The notes: generated by a model from the sequence alone, not told the origin. Positions 15,438-26,451 are shown, numbered from the stretch's first letter. The stretch: DNA of 64,000 bases from Planotetraspora phitsanulokensis (GCF_016863295.1 NZ_BOOP01000022.1:62001-126000); one strand, 5' to 3'. Translations and numbers: made by a program.

Positions 15438-15650
15438 TCAGTGGCAGGGGAAGCCGAGAAGGTGACGTCCGTCGTGGACGAATTCGTGGACGGTGCTGCC
15501 GCTGATGATCGACGTGGCCCCCTGCTCGGCGCCGACGAAGTACAGCAGAGCCAGTCCGAGAACCGCGGCGAACACGGCCCAGGGAACGATCTCGCGAACC
15601 GGGATGCGGATCGGAGCGGTCTTGCCTGAAGGAACGGCGACGTTGGCCAC
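15438..15650 (-). CDS. cbtB: CbtB-type cobalt transporter small subunit
   Basis: A 70-residue protein: a single transmembrane helix VPWAVFAAVLGLALLYFVGA and the metal-binding C-terminus VHEFVHDGRHLLGFPCH, whose four His and one Cys are characteristic of CbtB. GTG at 15650 is chosen because AGAGGAG lies 6 nt upstream; a longer reading frame begins at 15671 but lacks such a site. The leader contains a cobalamin riboswitch, and a hairpin (15661-15680) ends right at the ribosome binding site, so control is probably translational. Confidence 0.88.
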   Translation of the reverse strand: MANVAVPSGKTAPIRIPVREIVPWAVFAAVLGLALLYFVGAEQGATSIISGSTVHEFVHDGRHLLGFPCH

Positions 15651-15690
15651 GGTTTCTCCTCTCGGGGTCACGCGCCCCGACGACGGAGGA

Positions 15691-15838
15691 CAACGGGTCA
15701 GTCTTCTGACTCCCGAGCGCCGCTCTTCCCTGGCCGTTTCCGCCTGTCACAACGGTGGCCACATCGGGGGAGAGGGACTCTCGGTCACAGCGGCGGGACC
15801 GTCCTGGAATCGCACCAGGTTCCTGCACACCGTTGCCT
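15691..15838 (-). promoter_or_regulatory. Cobalamin (B12) riboswitch of cbtBA
   Basis: On the minus strand the conserved cobalamin elements appear in order: the closing stem arm GGCAACGG (near 15838), the CCTGGTGCGATTCCAGG hairpin, the core ACGGTCCCGCCGCTGTGA, a GCCACCGTTGTGACAGGCG segment, GGGAAGAGCGGCG, and the B12 box equivalent AGTCAGAAGACTGACC followed by the closing arm CCGTTG (near 15691). The downstream hairpin at 15661-15680 abuts the cbtB ribosome binding site and may be the expression platform. High cobalamin should reduce CbtBA synthesis. Confidence 0.9.
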
Positions 15839-15978
15839 CAATGTTGATTTGTCCCCCAGAGACTCCCTCCTTCCTGCTTGTGACGTCAAGGCCACTTTGA
15901 ACAATGTCTTCCGAATCACGGTCATCCATCCCTGAAGCCACCTGCCCCACGCAGTGGCAGGAAGGTAGGCTGATCGTC

Positions 15979-16020
15979 ATGCATCGTGTGTCGTGTCCGA
16001 GTCGGTGGCGCTCCGCTTAG
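15979..16020 (+). CDS. Tryptophan leader peptide of the attenuator
   Basis: ATG at 15979 opens a 13-codon ORF, MHRVSCPSRWRSA, ending in TAG at 16018-16020, with AGGAAGGTAGG a short way upstream. The only Trp codon (codon 10, TGG at 16006-16008) sits at the foot of the first hairpin. Stalling there would change the folding of the downstream RNA. The peptide itself is unlikely to have a function. Confidence 0.8.
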   Translation: MHRVSCPSRWRSA

Positions 16021-16079
16021 GAGCGGCCATCTCTCACGCACGACACAGGGCCGTTCGGATGGACGGCCCTTCGTGTTTT
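15987..16079 (+). promoter_or_regulatory. Ribosome-mediated transcription attenuator of the auxiliary trpS
   Basis: Segments visible: hairpin 1 pairs 16006-16014 with 16020-16029 (one bulged G) and contains the Trp codon. A terminator pairs AGGGCCGT (16047-16054) with ACGGCCCT (16063-16070), followed by TCGTGTTTT. An alternative antiterminator pairs GAGCGGCC (16021-16028) with GGCCGTTC (16049-16056), excluding both. An outer stem TGTGTCGTG (15987-15995) / CACGACACA (16039-16047) is also possible. With scarce Trp-tRNA, a ribosome paused at 16006 would block hairpin 1 and favour read-through. The layout resembles that described for S. coelicolor trpRS1. Confidence 0.82.
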
Positions 16080-16144
16080 CTCCCTGGATGAGCGGTCGCC
16101 GTCGGAACCGGCCCTGACCCCGTCTCGCCCTTCAGGAGAACCAC

Positions 16145-17233
16145 ATGATCACCGACCTAGACGTCGACCGTCCGGCCCTCATCGACGGGATCTCCACCGT
16201 CCAACGCCGCAGTGCCGCTCTGGAGGAACTGATCCGTCAGGACCCTGGGCGGTTCCGCGTGCTCACCGGCGACCGCCCGACGGGCCGGCTGCACCTGGGG
16301 CACTACTTCGGCACCCTCCACAACCGTGTGCGCCTGCAGAACCTGGGAGTGGAGATGCTGGTGATCATCGCGGACTACCAGGTCCTGACCGATCGTGACG
16401 TCGCCGACCGCCTCCCCGAACACGTCGAGGACCTGGTGCTGGACTACCTGGCCGTCGGCGTGGACCCGGAACGGGCCACGATCTTCACCCACAGCGCGAT
16501 TCCGGCGCTCAACCAGCTGCTCCTGCCGTTCCTCAGCCTGATCACAGTCGCCGAACTCGGCCGCAATCCCACCGTCAAGGAGGAGATCGCCCAGTCGCAG
16601 CAGTCCTCAGTCAGCGGACTGATGTTCACCTACCCGGCGCACCAGGCCGCCGACATCCTGTTCTGCAAGGCCAACCTGGTGCCGGTCGGGCAGGACCAAC
16701 TGCCTCATCTTGAGGTCACGCGCACCATCGCCCGCCGATTCAACAGCCGCTACGGAAACGGCGTCCAGGTCTTCCCCGAGCCCGACGCCCTGCTGTCGTC
16801 GGCTCCGCTGCTGCTGGGGACCGACGGCACCAAGATGAGCAAGAGCCGCGGCAACGCCATCGCCCTCGCCGCGAGCGCCGACGACACCGCCAGGTCGATA
16901 CGCACCGCGAAGACCGACTCCCACCGCCACATCACCTACGAGCCCGACACGCGGCCAGAGGTCTCCAGCCTGGTCCTCCTGGCCGCACTGTGCCTGGACC
17001 GCGATCCCCACCAGGTCGCCGAGGACATCGGCGGCGGGGGAGCGGCGGCGTTGAAGGCGACCGTCACCGAGGCGGTCAACGCCTACCTGGCTCCCATCCG
17101 GGAGCGCCGCGCCCTGTACGCCCAGGACCGCGGTCACATCCGGAAGGTGCTGCGTGACGGCAACGAACGGGCCGCGGCCATCGCGGAGACGACCCTCACC
17201 GAAGTGCGGACCACGATGAACGCCCTCTACTGA
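16145..17233 (+). CDS. trpS: Tryptophanyl-tRNA synthetase, auxiliary (indolmycin-resistant type)
   Basis: A 362-residue class I synthetase that charges tRNA-Trp. The HIGH motif is GRLHLGHYFG (about 47-56) and the KMSKS motif is TKMSKSRGNA (about 230-239). The strand before HIGH reads TGDRPTG, whereas housekeeping bacterial enzymes have G-x-Q-P-S-G; loss of that Gln, which contacts tryptophan or indolmycin, is a mark of the auxiliary resistant group. AGGAGA lies 6 nt before ATG. Expression is under the attenuator just upstream, so it should be induced by low charged tRNA-Trp or by inhibition of the main enzyme. A housekeeping copy is expected elsewhere. Confidence 0.88.
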   Translation: MITDLDVDRPALIDGISTVQRRSAALEELIRQDPGRFRVLTGDRPTGRLHLGHYFGTLHNRVRLQNLGVEMLVIIADYQVLTDRDVADRLPEHVEDLVLDYLAVGVDPERATIFTHSAIPALNQLLLPFLSLITVAELGRNPTVKEEIAQSQQSSVSGLMFTYPAHQAADILFCKANLVPVGQDQLPHLEVTRTIARRFNSRYGNGVQVFPEPDALLSSAPLLLGTDGTKMSKSRGNAIALAASADDTARSIRTAKTDSHRHITYEPDTRPEVSSLVLLAALCLDRDPHQVAEDIGGGGAAALKATVTEAVNAYLAPIRERRALYAQDRGHIRKVLRDGNERAAAIAETTLTEVRTTMNALY

Positions 17234-17273
17234 ACAGACTCATCCGCCCCGGGAACACGGGGATACTGGATCG

Positions 17274-17771
17274 GTGACCCGCCCTCTCCTGCTCCTCGAC
17301 GTGGACGGCGTCCTCAATCCCTTCGCCGCGGCTCGGTGCCCCCCGGGATTCGACGAGTACGCGATGTTCGACGACGAGGAGCCAGTGCGCCTCTGCCCAG
17401 AGCACGGACGGTGGATCTCCGAGCTTGGGCGGCTGTGCGACGTGGCATGGGCCACGGGCTGGAACGACAACGCGAACCGTCTCCTGGCGCCCGTTCTCGG
17501 GATTCCCCCCTTGCCGGTGTTGGCCATGCCGGCGCCGTTCCAGCCCCGGGACAAGGTGCCGGTCATCGCCGCCGCGGCGGCGGGACGTCCCGCCGTGTGG
17601 ATCGACGACGCCCATACGCCTGAAGCCCTCGACTGGGCCGGAGGGCGTCGCGAGCCCACGCTGCTGGTCGCGATCGATCCCGCGATCGGGCTGGGCCGTA
17701 CAGCCGTCGACGAGGTTCTGAGGTGGGTTACCGAGCTTGACCGCCCGCCGCGTCCAGCGCCCCCGGCCTGA
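17274..17771 (+). CDS. HAD-domain protein of unknown substrate
   Basis: A 165-residue protein starting with GTG. LLLLDVDGVLNPF (about 5-17) is HAD motif I (D-x-D-G-V), and WIDDAHTPEAL (about 107-117) is the acidic motif IV; WATGWNDNAN (about 61-70) occupies the motif II position. There is almost no cap domain. Such short HAD proteins are widespread in actinomycetes without known substrate. It follows trpS by 40 nt and could be co-transcribed. Confidence 0.75.
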   Translation: MTRPLLLLDVDGVLNPFAAARCPPGFDEYAMFDDEEPVRLCPEHGRWISELGRLCDVAWATGWNDNANRLLAPVLGIPPLPVLAMPAPFQPRDKVPVIAAAAAGRPAVWIDDAHTPEALDWAGGRREPTLLVAIDPAIGLGRTAVDEVLRWVTELDRPPRPAPPA

Positions 17772-17834
17772 TCGATCCTGGTCACATTCGGTACACGCAG
17801 CCAATAGATCTTGTCCGTCAGGCGGACGATGCCT

Positions 17835-17888
17835 CCCTTTTTCGTTTCTCACGGAATCCCGTCCGACTTCCATGAGAAACGAAAAGGG
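17835..17888. terminator. Strong bidirectional terminator
   Basis: A stem of about 16 bp: CCCTTTTTCGTTTCTCA on the left and TGAGAAACGAAAAGGG on the right, with one extra T and a 21-nt loop. A/T-rich arms give a T-run on both strands. It separates the HAD gene (+) from the acetyltransferase gene (-). Confidence 0.8.
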
Positions 17889-17929
17889 ACACACCTTGGT
17901 CGGCCGTCCGTGGCACGCCTGGTGGACGG

Positions 17930-18424
17930 CTACCGCACCTCGTAAAGCATCGTGTCCGCGTCCTCGAACCGCTCGACGACGGTGAATCCCTCGTCGGCGT
18001 ACAGCGCGGCCGCGTGATTCGCCCGCTCGACGCTGAGTGAGATCCGCTCAATCCCCAGCTCGCCCGCGACGCGGACGAGTTCGCGTAGCAGGGCCCGCCC
18101 CACTCCACGTCCGCGCCATTCCTCGCACACACCGATCGTCAACTCGGGGACGTCATCCGCCACATGGCCGTAGCCCGGATCAGCGGCGGGCAGCCGTCGT
18201 AGCCATGCCGCTCCGCATGGCCTCCCGTCCATGCCGACCGCGATGACTCCGAGGTCATCCGGTCGCGGCCAGTCCGCGACATAGTGCGCGAAGGTGGGAT
18301 TGGACAGAACCTGCTCGCGTGAGAGGTTGCTCGTCGGGGACCAGTTCACCGCCTCCACCAACATGTCAGTGAGAAAGTCCAGGTCAGCGGCTTCAGCGGC
18401 ACGAACGGCGAAAGGGGTCGGCAC
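17930..18424 (-). CDS. GNAT family N-acetyltransferase
   Basis: A 164-residue single-domain acetyltransferase. The acetyl-CoA loop is VCEEWRGRGVGRALLRELV (about 114-132, R-G-x-G-x-G/A pattern), followed by ERISLSVERANHAAALYADEGFTVVERFED, the typical GNAT C-terminus. GTG at 18424 is chosen as the first plausible start before the conserved PFAVRAAEAADLDFLTDML; upstream frame codons are Arg-rich and unlike protein. Substrate not predictable. Confidence 0.82.
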   Translation of the reverse strand: MPTPFAVRAAEAADLDFLTDMLVEAVNWSPTSNLSREQVLSNPTFAHYVADWPRPDDLGVIAVGMDGRPCGAAWLRRLPAADPGYGHVADDVPELTIGVCEEWRGRGVGRALLRELVRVAGELGIERISLSVERANHAAALYADEGFTVVERFEDADTMLYEVR

Positions 18425-18536
18425 ATGGGCACCGTACCGGCGTTCCCCCTCACATGCTCTACTGCGTGAGGTTCGTCGGGCTGTGCGGCGTCCACTCTCC
18501 ACAGGGTGTGGACAAGGATGGAAAGGGGGCGAGCCT

Positions 18537-18971
18537 ATGTGGCAGGACATTCTCATCGGTGTCCTGGTCGCCGTCGCAGTGAGCTGGGCACTCCTGATCA
18601 CGGCGTTGGCCGTCATGCGCCCGAAAGGGCCGCTGCTCGGCGAAGCGCTTCGGATTCTGCCTGACCTCCTGCGCCTGCTCCGTCGGCTGGCGGCCGACCC
18701 CGGCCTGCCCCGCGGCGTCCGCGTTCGCCTCGCCCTGCTGCTCGCCTACCTGGCGTTCCCGATCGACCTGATTCCCGATTTCATCCCCGTGCTCGGTTAC
18801 GCCGACGACGCGATCATCGTGACCGCCGTGCTGCGCGGGGTGGTCCGGCGTGCCGGCCTGGATGCCGTCCGACGGCACTGGCCCGGTAGCGACGACGGTT
18901 TCGCCGCACTCTGTCGCCTGACCGGACTCAGGAAGGGGGATGAGCGCGCGATAAGGGAGGAGAGCCCATAA
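18537..18971 (+). CDS. YkvA/DUF1232 membrane protein
   Basis: A 144-residue protein with an N-terminal transmembrane helix (ILIGVLVAVAVSWALLITALAVM) and a DUF1232 domain whose core AFPIDLIPDFIPVLGYADDA is fully conserved (about 78-97) and itself hydrophobic. The ATG at 18537 has AAAGGGGG at suitable spacing. Function of the family is unknown. Confidence 0.85.
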   Translation: MWQDILIGVLVAVAVSWALLITALAVMRPKGPLLGEALRILPDLLRLLRRLAADPGLPRGVRVRLALLLAYLAFPIDLIPDFIPVLGYADDAIIVTAVLRGVVRRAGLDAVRRHWPGSDDGFAALCRLTGLRKGDERAIREESP

Positions 18972-18979
18972 CGGCCTGA

Positions 18980-19171
18980 ATAGATCGGCCGGCCCGTTGT
19001 CGCTCCGGCCCAGTTCCTACGTTTGAGCCCAACGACTACCTTGGGGATGTCGATTCTCTCTTTTTCTTTTTCTCCACGATTCTCATCACCACTGGGCTGG
19101 TCCAGTTCCTGGGAGTGCTCGCGGCACTGAAGGTTCGGGATCATCGACGCCGGAAGCGTGGCGAATCGTGA
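18980..19171 (+). pseudogene. Possible fragment of a membrane protein gene (gap 18972-19293)
   Basis: One frame is open from 18980 to TGA at 19169-19171 and ends in a convincing membrane helix with basic cytosolic tail: SLFFFFSTILITTGLVQFLG, then VLAALKVRDHRRRKRGES. It has no ATG or TTG and only a late internal GTG, so if real it is a 5'-truncated remnant or uses an unusual start. Nothing else was recognised in the 322-bp gap. Confidence 0.25.
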
Positions 19172-19293
19172 GTTCGTAGGTCCAGAGGTCCCGCTCGGAC
19201 GCGACAACGTATGACATGCCGGGCCAGACAGGTCTGTAGACGCCGAAGGTCGAATCAGCCAGACTTGTCCTCCCCCAAAAGATGGAGGATCAA

Positions 19294-19464
19294 GTGGCGG
19301 GGCTCGGGTTACCTGAGATCTTGTTTGTCCTAGTGGCGTGGGTCGTTCCGGCGGTGGCGTTCTTCTTCCTCATCTATTGGGCAGTCCGGCTCGCGATCAG
19401 GCATGAGGGAAATCGGGCGCTGAACGCACGCGAGACGCGGATCACCGACGCGCGAGACGTCTGA
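19294..19464 (+). CDS. Small single-pass membrane protein
   Basis: A 56-residue protein: a long hydrophobic segment (PEILFVLVAWVVPAVAFFFL and IYWAVRL) followed by a charged tail (RHEGNRALNARETRITDARDV). GTG at 19294 has GGAGG at 5-nt spacing; ATG 19282 in the same frame has no site. The orientation would place the charged C-terminus in the cytosol. No family recognised. Confidence 0.55.
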   Translation: MAGLGLPEILFVLVAWVVPAVAFFFLIYWAVRLAIRHEGNRALNARETRITDARDV

Positions 19465-19582
19465 GGCAGGGCGCGCGTCCAAGCGCTTCGCTGTCCTGAT
19501 TTCTCGCCTGCTGGTCCCTTCCCAGCCGGCTACGGCCCGCCTTGTGCGCGGGCTGATCTCTCGGAGCGTCGAGGCATGAGAA

Positions 19583-19613
19583 AGGCCGCTCTCCGATGAT
19601 CGGAGAACGGCCT
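19583..19613 (-). terminator. Terminator downstream of tRNA-Ile
   Basis: Nested stems AGGCCG/CGGCCT and TCTCCGA/TCGGAGA form an almost uninterrupted hairpin 9 nt past the CCA end on the minus strand, followed by TTTCTC. Confidence 0.75.
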
Positions 19614-19621
19614 GTGAACTG

Positions 19622-19698
19622 TGGTGGGGCTACCAGGACTTGAACCTGGGACCTCTTCCTTATCAGGGAAGCGCTCTAACCGTCTGAGCTATAGCCCC
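19622..19698 (-). tRNA. tRNA-Ile (anticodon GAU)
   Basis: A 77-nt tRNA including an encoded CCA. Acceptor GGGGCTA pairs with TAGCCCC, D arm GCTC-AGACGGTTA-GAGC, anticodon stem CTTCC/GGAAG with loop CTGATAA (anticodon GAT), T arm CCAGG-TTCAAGT-CCTGG. It lies downstream of the DUF3566 gene as in many actinobacteria, but the usual neighbour tRNA-Ala is not found nearby. Confidence 0.97.
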
Positions 19699-19826
19699 GC
19701 GTTGCGCAAGGAACGTTACCGCATCCCGTATCGGGAGGCGAATCACGCCTGAACGAGGAAAAGCTTACCGTGTCCACACGGCTGCCGCGCCTTCCGGCGT
19801 CGCCTTCAGGCGCGCCCAGCGCGATT

Positions 19827-19866
19827 CGTACGGCTACCGCCCACGAACGGGGGCGGTAGCCGTACG
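19827..19866 (-). terminator. Hairpin after the gyrBA-DUF3566 operon
   Basis: CGTACGGCTACCGCCC and its exact complement form a 16-bp perfect stem with an 8-nt loop, 5 nt past the DUF3566 stop codon. No T-run, but very stable. Confidence 0.7.
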
Positions 19867-19871
19867 GGTGG

Positions 19872-21059
19872 CTACTCGGCCTCGCTGAAGGTGACCTCGA
19901 TGCCGCCGACGAACTCGGCACACACGTTGTAGATCACCGCACCGAGGGTGGACAGAGCAGTGATGAGCACGACGTTGATCGCGCCCAGCAGGCCCGCGTA
20001 GCCCAGGATGCGACCAGGGGCGAACCAGCTGCTGATGTCCAGGGTGCTGGCGGTCTTGGTGTCACCGGTCGTGAGCTGCGTGACGGCGTCCGTGATCGAG
20101 CTGAACACGCCGATCCCGGACAACACGCCGTACAGGATCGCGACCGCCACGAACAGGATGACGAAGCAGACGATCGAGATGACGAAGCTGAACTTCATGG
20201 CCGACCACGGCTCGATCCGCCGCAGCACCAGGTGAGCCTTGCGGGGGCCCTTGGCGTCGCCCTTCTTCCCCTTGCCCTTGGGCAAGCCGCTCGGGGCGTC
20301 CTTCGGCCGCTCGCCGATGCTGAACGCGGACCCGCGAGCAGGGGCGTCCTGTGCCGATGCGGCCGCCGCGGGTGCGATCGGCGACGCGGCGGACCGAGGG
20401 GGCGTCGAGGAGGAGGAACCGGCTGCCGGGGCGGCGCCGGGCCGGGAGCCGTCCCCAGGCGAGGGGGTCGGCCTCGGGAAGGCCGACGTGGGGGAGTCGG
20501 TCACCGGCGGCACCGATGCCCCGGGCCCGCGAGCCCCGCCCCTCGGAGCGGATCCGGCGTCCGGCTTGCCGCCGAACGGCTTGTCACCACCGAGCGGCTT
20601 GTCGCCGCCGGGCTTGGACTTGCCGATCCCGGAGCCGGATCCCGGACCCGACGCGGCCGCCTCGTTCTTCACGGGCTTAGCTCCGGTGGACCCGCCTGCC
20701 GTACCGCTGCGCTCGGCAGGAGAGGCAGCGGACGGTGTCGCGGCGGAGGGCTTGGCGAAGGGAGCGGTCTGGTCGGAACCGGACTGACGATCGGCCGGCT
20801 TCTCGCCGTCCTTGGACGACTGCTTCTTCCACGGTTGGTCGGCCGCGGAGGTGCGGATGCGCACAGTCGCGTTGTCGGAGTCGGACTCGGGCTTCCCAGC
20901 CGGAGTCGCATCTTCTTTCTCGGACGCCACCTCGACGACGTTAGCGTCTTTGTCCACCCGCTCGGTAACGCCGTCCCTCATCGAGGACGACGCCGGGCGG
21001 GCTCCCGGCGATTTTTTTCTGGCTGCCCCGGTCGCCCGCGCTCCGCCGCTATCACTCAT
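19872..21059 (-). CDS. DUF3566 membrane protein
   Basis: A 395-residue protein. Residues 1-275 are low-complexity (Pro/Ser/Ala/Lys-rich) and probably disordered in the cytosol; the C-terminal DUF3566 domain starts [20 protein letters not shown] (about 282-301), with two transmembrane helices ([21 protein letters not shown] and [20 protein letters not shown]) and ends [13 protein letters not shown]. It is the homologue of M. tuberculosis Rv0007, which also follows gyrA. Its start codon overlaps the gyrA stop (ATGA), so it is translationally coupled. The disordered part is longer than in many homologues. Confidence 0.9.
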   Translation of the reverse strand: MSDSGGARATGAARKKSPGARPASSSMRDGVTERVDKDANVVEVASEKEDATPAGKPESDSDNATVRIRTSAADQPWKKQSSKDGEKPADRQSGSDQTAPFAKPSAATPSAASPAERSGTAGGSTGAKPVKNEAAASGPGSGSGIGKSKPGGDKPLGGDKPFGGKPDAGSAPRGGARGPGASVPPVTDSPTSAFPRPTPSPGDGSRPGAAPAAGSSSSTPPRSAASPIAPAAAASAQDAPARGSAFSIGERPKDAPSGLPKGKGKKGDAKGPRKAHLVLRRIEPWSAMKFSFVISIVCFVILFVAVAILYGVLSGIGVFSSITDAVTQLTTGDTKTASTLDISSWFAPGRILGYAGLLGAINVVLITALSTLGAVIYNVCAEFVGGIEVTFSEAE

Positions 21060-23632
21060 GCATCGTCTCCTGCCCCGTTTTCCTCGATCTCCACTGACGC
21101 GAGCTCTGTCGGCTCGGTCTGGGCCGATTCGACGGACTCCGACTCGGAATCGTCCGTGTTGGCGTCCAACGCCTCGGCATTGCGGGCGAGGGCGACGACG
21201 CTGTCCCCATCAGCGAGGTTCATCAGGCGCACCCCCATGGTCTGGCGGCCCGATTGCTTGATCTCACCCGCGCTGGTCCGGATCACTCCACCGGCCGAAG
21301 TGATGGCGAAGACCTCGTCTTCGGGCCTCACCATGACGGCTCCGACCAGCTTGCCACGGGCGCTGACGATCTTCGCCGTCAACACCCCCTTGCCACCCCG
21401 CCCCTGCACGGGGTACTGGTCCGCGGGAGTGCGCTTCGCATAGCCGCCCTCCGTCGCGATGAGCACGTCATCACCGTGACTCGCGACGTTCATCGCGAGG
21501 AGTTCGTCCCCGTCGAGGAACCGCATGCCGATGACCCCGCTGGTTGCGCGGCCCATCGGTCGGAGAGCCTCGTCGCTGGCGGTGAAACGAATCGACTGCG
21601 CGTTCTTGGAAACGAGCAGCAGGTCGTCCTCCTCCGAAACGAGTCGTGCGGCGATCACCTCGTCATCTTCGCGCAAATTGATTGCGATAAGACCACCAGA
21701 TCGGGGCGAATCATATTCGGAAAGCCGGGTCTTCTTGACGAGACCACTCCGAGTGGCCAGCACCAGATACGGCGCGACCTCGTAATCCCGCAGATCGAGA
21801 ATCTCCGCGACGTGCTCGTCCGGCTGCATGGCGAGCAGGTTGGCCAGGTGCTGCCCCCGAGCGTCGCGGCCCGAATCCGGCAGTTCGTACGCCTTGACCC
21901 GGTAGACCCGGCCCTTGTTCGTGAAGGCCAGCAGCCAGTGGTGGGTCGTGGTGACGAAGAAGTGCTCGACGATGTCGTCCTGGCGGAGCTGGGCGCCCCG
22001 GACTCCCTTGCCGCCGCGCTTCTGCGCCCGGTAGAGGTCGGTGTTGGTGCGCTTGGCGTAACCGCCGCGGGTGATCGTGACGACCATGTCCTCTTCGGCG
22101 ATCAGGTCCTCGATGGACATGTCGCCCTCGTAGGCGATGATCTCCGTCTTACGGTCGTCGCCGAACCGGCTGATGATCTCGCTGAGCTCGTCGGCGACGA
22201 TCTGCCGCTGCCTGGGCTCGGAGGCCAGGATGTCGAGGTAGTCGGCGATCTGTGTCATCAGGCCGTCGTACTCGTCCTGGATCTGCTGCCGCTCCAGTGC
22301 GGCCAGCTTGCGCAGCTGCATGTCCAGGATGGCCTGCGCCTGGATCTGGTCGATCTCCAGCAGTTCCATCAGGCCGCCCTGCGCCTCGGCCGCCGAGGGC
22401 GACCGCCGGATGAGGGCGATGACCTCGTCCATCCGGTCGAGGGCCCTGAGCAGTCCACGCAGGATGTGGGCCCGCTCCTCCGCCTTGCGGAGCAGGAAGC
22501 GGGTCCGCCGGACGACGACCTCGATCTGGTGCTCGATGTAGTGCCGGACGAACTGGTCGAGACGCAGCGTCCGCGGCACGCCGTCCACCAGGGCGATCAT
22601 GTTGGCGCCGAAGGTGGTCTGCAGCTGGGTGTGCTTGTAGAGGTTGTTGAGCACGACCTTGGCGACGGCGTCGCGCTTCAGCACGATCACCAGGCGCTGG
22701 CCGGTCCGGGAGGAGGTCTCGTCGCGGACGTCGGCGATGCCGGTGACCTTGCCGTCCTTGACCAGCTCGGCGATGGTGAGCGCGAGGTTGTCCGGGTTCA
22801 CCTGGTACGGCAGGGCCGTGACGACCAGGCACTGCCGGCCCTTGGCGTCCTCCTCGACCTCGACGATCGCCCGCATCGTGATCGAGCCGCGCCCGGTGCG
22901 GTAGGCGTCGTCGATGCCGCGGCGGCCGACGATCAGGGCGCCGGTCGGGAAGTCCGGCCCCTTGATCCGCGCGATGAGCCCTTCGAGGAGCTCCTCGTCG
23001 GTCGCCGTGTGGTTCTCCAGCGCCCACTTGACGCCCTCGCCGACCTCGCGGAGGTTGTGCGGCGGGATGTTGGTCGCCATTCCGACCGCGATGCCCGCGG
23101 CACCGTTGACCAGGAGGTTCGGGAACCGCGACGGCAGGACGATCGGCTCCTGCGACCGCCCGTCGTAGTTGGGCTGGAAGTCGACCGTGTCCTTGTCGAT
23201 GTCGCGGAGCATCTCCATGGCGATCGGCGCGAGGCGGCACTCGGTGTACCGCATCGCCGCGGGCGGGTCGTTGCCCGGCGAGCCGAAGTTGCCCTGACCG
23301 TCGACCAGGGGATAGCGCAACGACCACGGCTGCGCGAGCCGTACGACCGTGTCGTAGATCGAGGCGTCACCATGCGGGTGGTAGGACCCCATGACGTCAC
23401 CGACGACACGTGAGCACTTGAAGTACCCGCGGTCGGGCCGGTAACCGCCGTCGAACATCGCGTACAGCACGCGCCGGTGCACGGGCTTGAGACCGTCCCG
23501 CACGTCCGGCAGCGCACGGGACACGATGACCGACATCGCGTAGTCCATGTAGCTGCGCTGCATCTCGGACTGGATGTCGACCGGTTCGACGCGATCGGCG
23601 GGCGGTCCGGGAGGCGTGTTCACTTCCGTCAC
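21056..23632 (-). CDS. gyrA: DNA gyrase subunit A
   Basis: An 858-residue type IIA topoisomerase breakage-reunion subunit. The catalytic Tyr is residue 129 in [10 protein letters not shown]. The quinolone-resistance region [12 protein letters not shown] has Ala90, Ser91 and Asp94 in M. tuberculosis numbering, i.e. the wild-type susceptible pattern there. The C-terminal beta-pinwheel has the GyrA box [10 protein letters not shown], needed to wrap DNA and introduce negative supercoils. It is encoded 15 nt downstream of gyrB and overlaps DUF3566. Confidence 0.98.
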   Translation of the reverse strand: MTEVNTPPGPPADRVEPVDIQSEMQRSYMDYAMSVIVSRALPDVRDGLKPVHRRVLYAMFDGGYRPDRGYFKCSRVVGDVMGSYHPHGDASIYDTVVRLAQPWSLRYPLVDGQGNFGSPGNDPPAAMRYTECRLAPIAMEMLRDIDKDTVDFQPNYDGRSQEPIVLPSRFPNLLVNGAAGIAVGMATNIPPHNLREVGEGVKWALENHTATDEELLEGLIARIKGPDFPTGALIVGRRGIDDAYRTGRGSITMRAIVEVEEDAKGRQCLVVTALPYQVNPDNLALTIAELVKDGKVTGIADVRDETSSRTGQRLVIVLKRDAVAKVVLNNLYKHTQLQTTFGANMIALVDGVPRTLRLDQFVRHYIEHQIEVVVRRTRFLLRKAEERAHILRGLLRALDRMDEVIALIRRSPSAAEAQGGLMELLEIDQIQAQAILDMQLRKLAALERQQIQDEYDGLMTQIADYLDILASEPRQRQIVADELSEIISRFGDDRKTEIIAYEGDMSIEDLIAEEDMVVTITRGGYAKRTNTDLYRAQKRGGKGVRGAQLRQDDIVEHFFVTTTHHWLLAFTNKGRVYRVKAYELPDSGRDARGQHLANLLAMQPDEHVAEILDLRDYEVAPYLVLATRSGLVKKTRLSEYDSPRSGGLIAINLREDDEVIAARLVSEEDDLLLVSKNAQSIRFTASDEALRPMGRATSGVIGMRFLDGDELLAMNVASHGDDVLIATEGGYAKRTPADQYPVQGRGGKGVLTAKIVSARGKLVGAVMVRPEDEVFAITSAGGVIRTSAGEIKQSGRQTMGVRLMNLADGDSVVALARNAEALDANTDDSESESVESAQTEPTELASVEIEENGAGDDA

Positions 23633-23647
23633 GGAAAGATCCTTCTG

Positions 23648-25926
<2,279 letters not shown>

Positions 25927-26451
25927 TCACCCGTAACTGTCCCCTGGGCCCTGGCTGCCGTGGACCCGCAGACCTCCCGTCGGCCGCGGCCCCACGTTCG
26001 GCCCGTGCACCTTCACCCGCGTGACCGTGCCGTCGCCCAGCTCCTCGTTCAGCCTTCTGACCAGCGTAGACGCCAGAAGGCGGACTTGCGTGGCCCAGGC
26101 TGTCGAGTCCGCGGCCACGACGACCTCCCCGTCGGCGAAGGTCTCTGGGGTGGTGTGCCCGGCCAGTTCGGGCCCGACGATCTCCCGCCAGCGGCCGAAG
26201 ACGCCGCCGATGGCGGCCGGCTGCTCCCAGCCCCGGTCGGCCAGCAGGTCGCGGATGGCGCGGCCGAAGAGCAGGGGATCGCCCGCGTCCCGCTGAGGCA
26301 CGCCCTTCCTGCGGCGGGGCTCCGACCGGGGGAGCTGCCCGCGTTTCATGGCGTCGGCCTTGGCCTGGGCCAGTTTCTCGCGGGCCATCGCGGCCCCCTT
26401 GGCCGCGGCCCCTTCCGGAGACTGGTCCCCACCTGTGGACTCAGCGGACAC
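25927..26451 (-). CDS. dciA: DciA-like DUF721 protein (helicase loader/operator)
   Basis: A 174-residue protein with an Ala/Lys-rich N-terminus and a DUF721/DciA domain: [20 protein letters not shown] (about 58-77), [62 protein letters not shown]. DciA is the ancestral protein that helps load the DnaB helicase, so it belongs functionally with dnaA/dnaN/recF. GTG at 26451 overlaps the end of recF by 11 nt, indicating translational coupling. Confidence 0.88.
   Translation of the reverse strand: MSAESTGGDQSPEGAAAKGAAMAREKLAQAKADAMKRGQLPRSEPRRRKGVPQRDAGDPLLFGRAIRDLLADRGWEQPAAIGGVFGRWREIVGPELAGHTTPETFADGEVVVAADSTAWATQVRLLASTLVRRLNEELGDGTVTRVKVHGPNVGPRPTGGLRVHGSQGPGDSYG

Noticed and set aside
15979-16140. 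T-box riboswitch for tRNA-Trp
   Set aside because: No T-box consensus or specifier loop is visible; the short Trp-containing ORF plus alternative hairpins explain the region better.
21254-23413. A 719-codon frame on the plus strand opposite gyrA
   Set aside because: It is the complement of well-conserved gyrA codons; no domain or ribosome binding site supports it.
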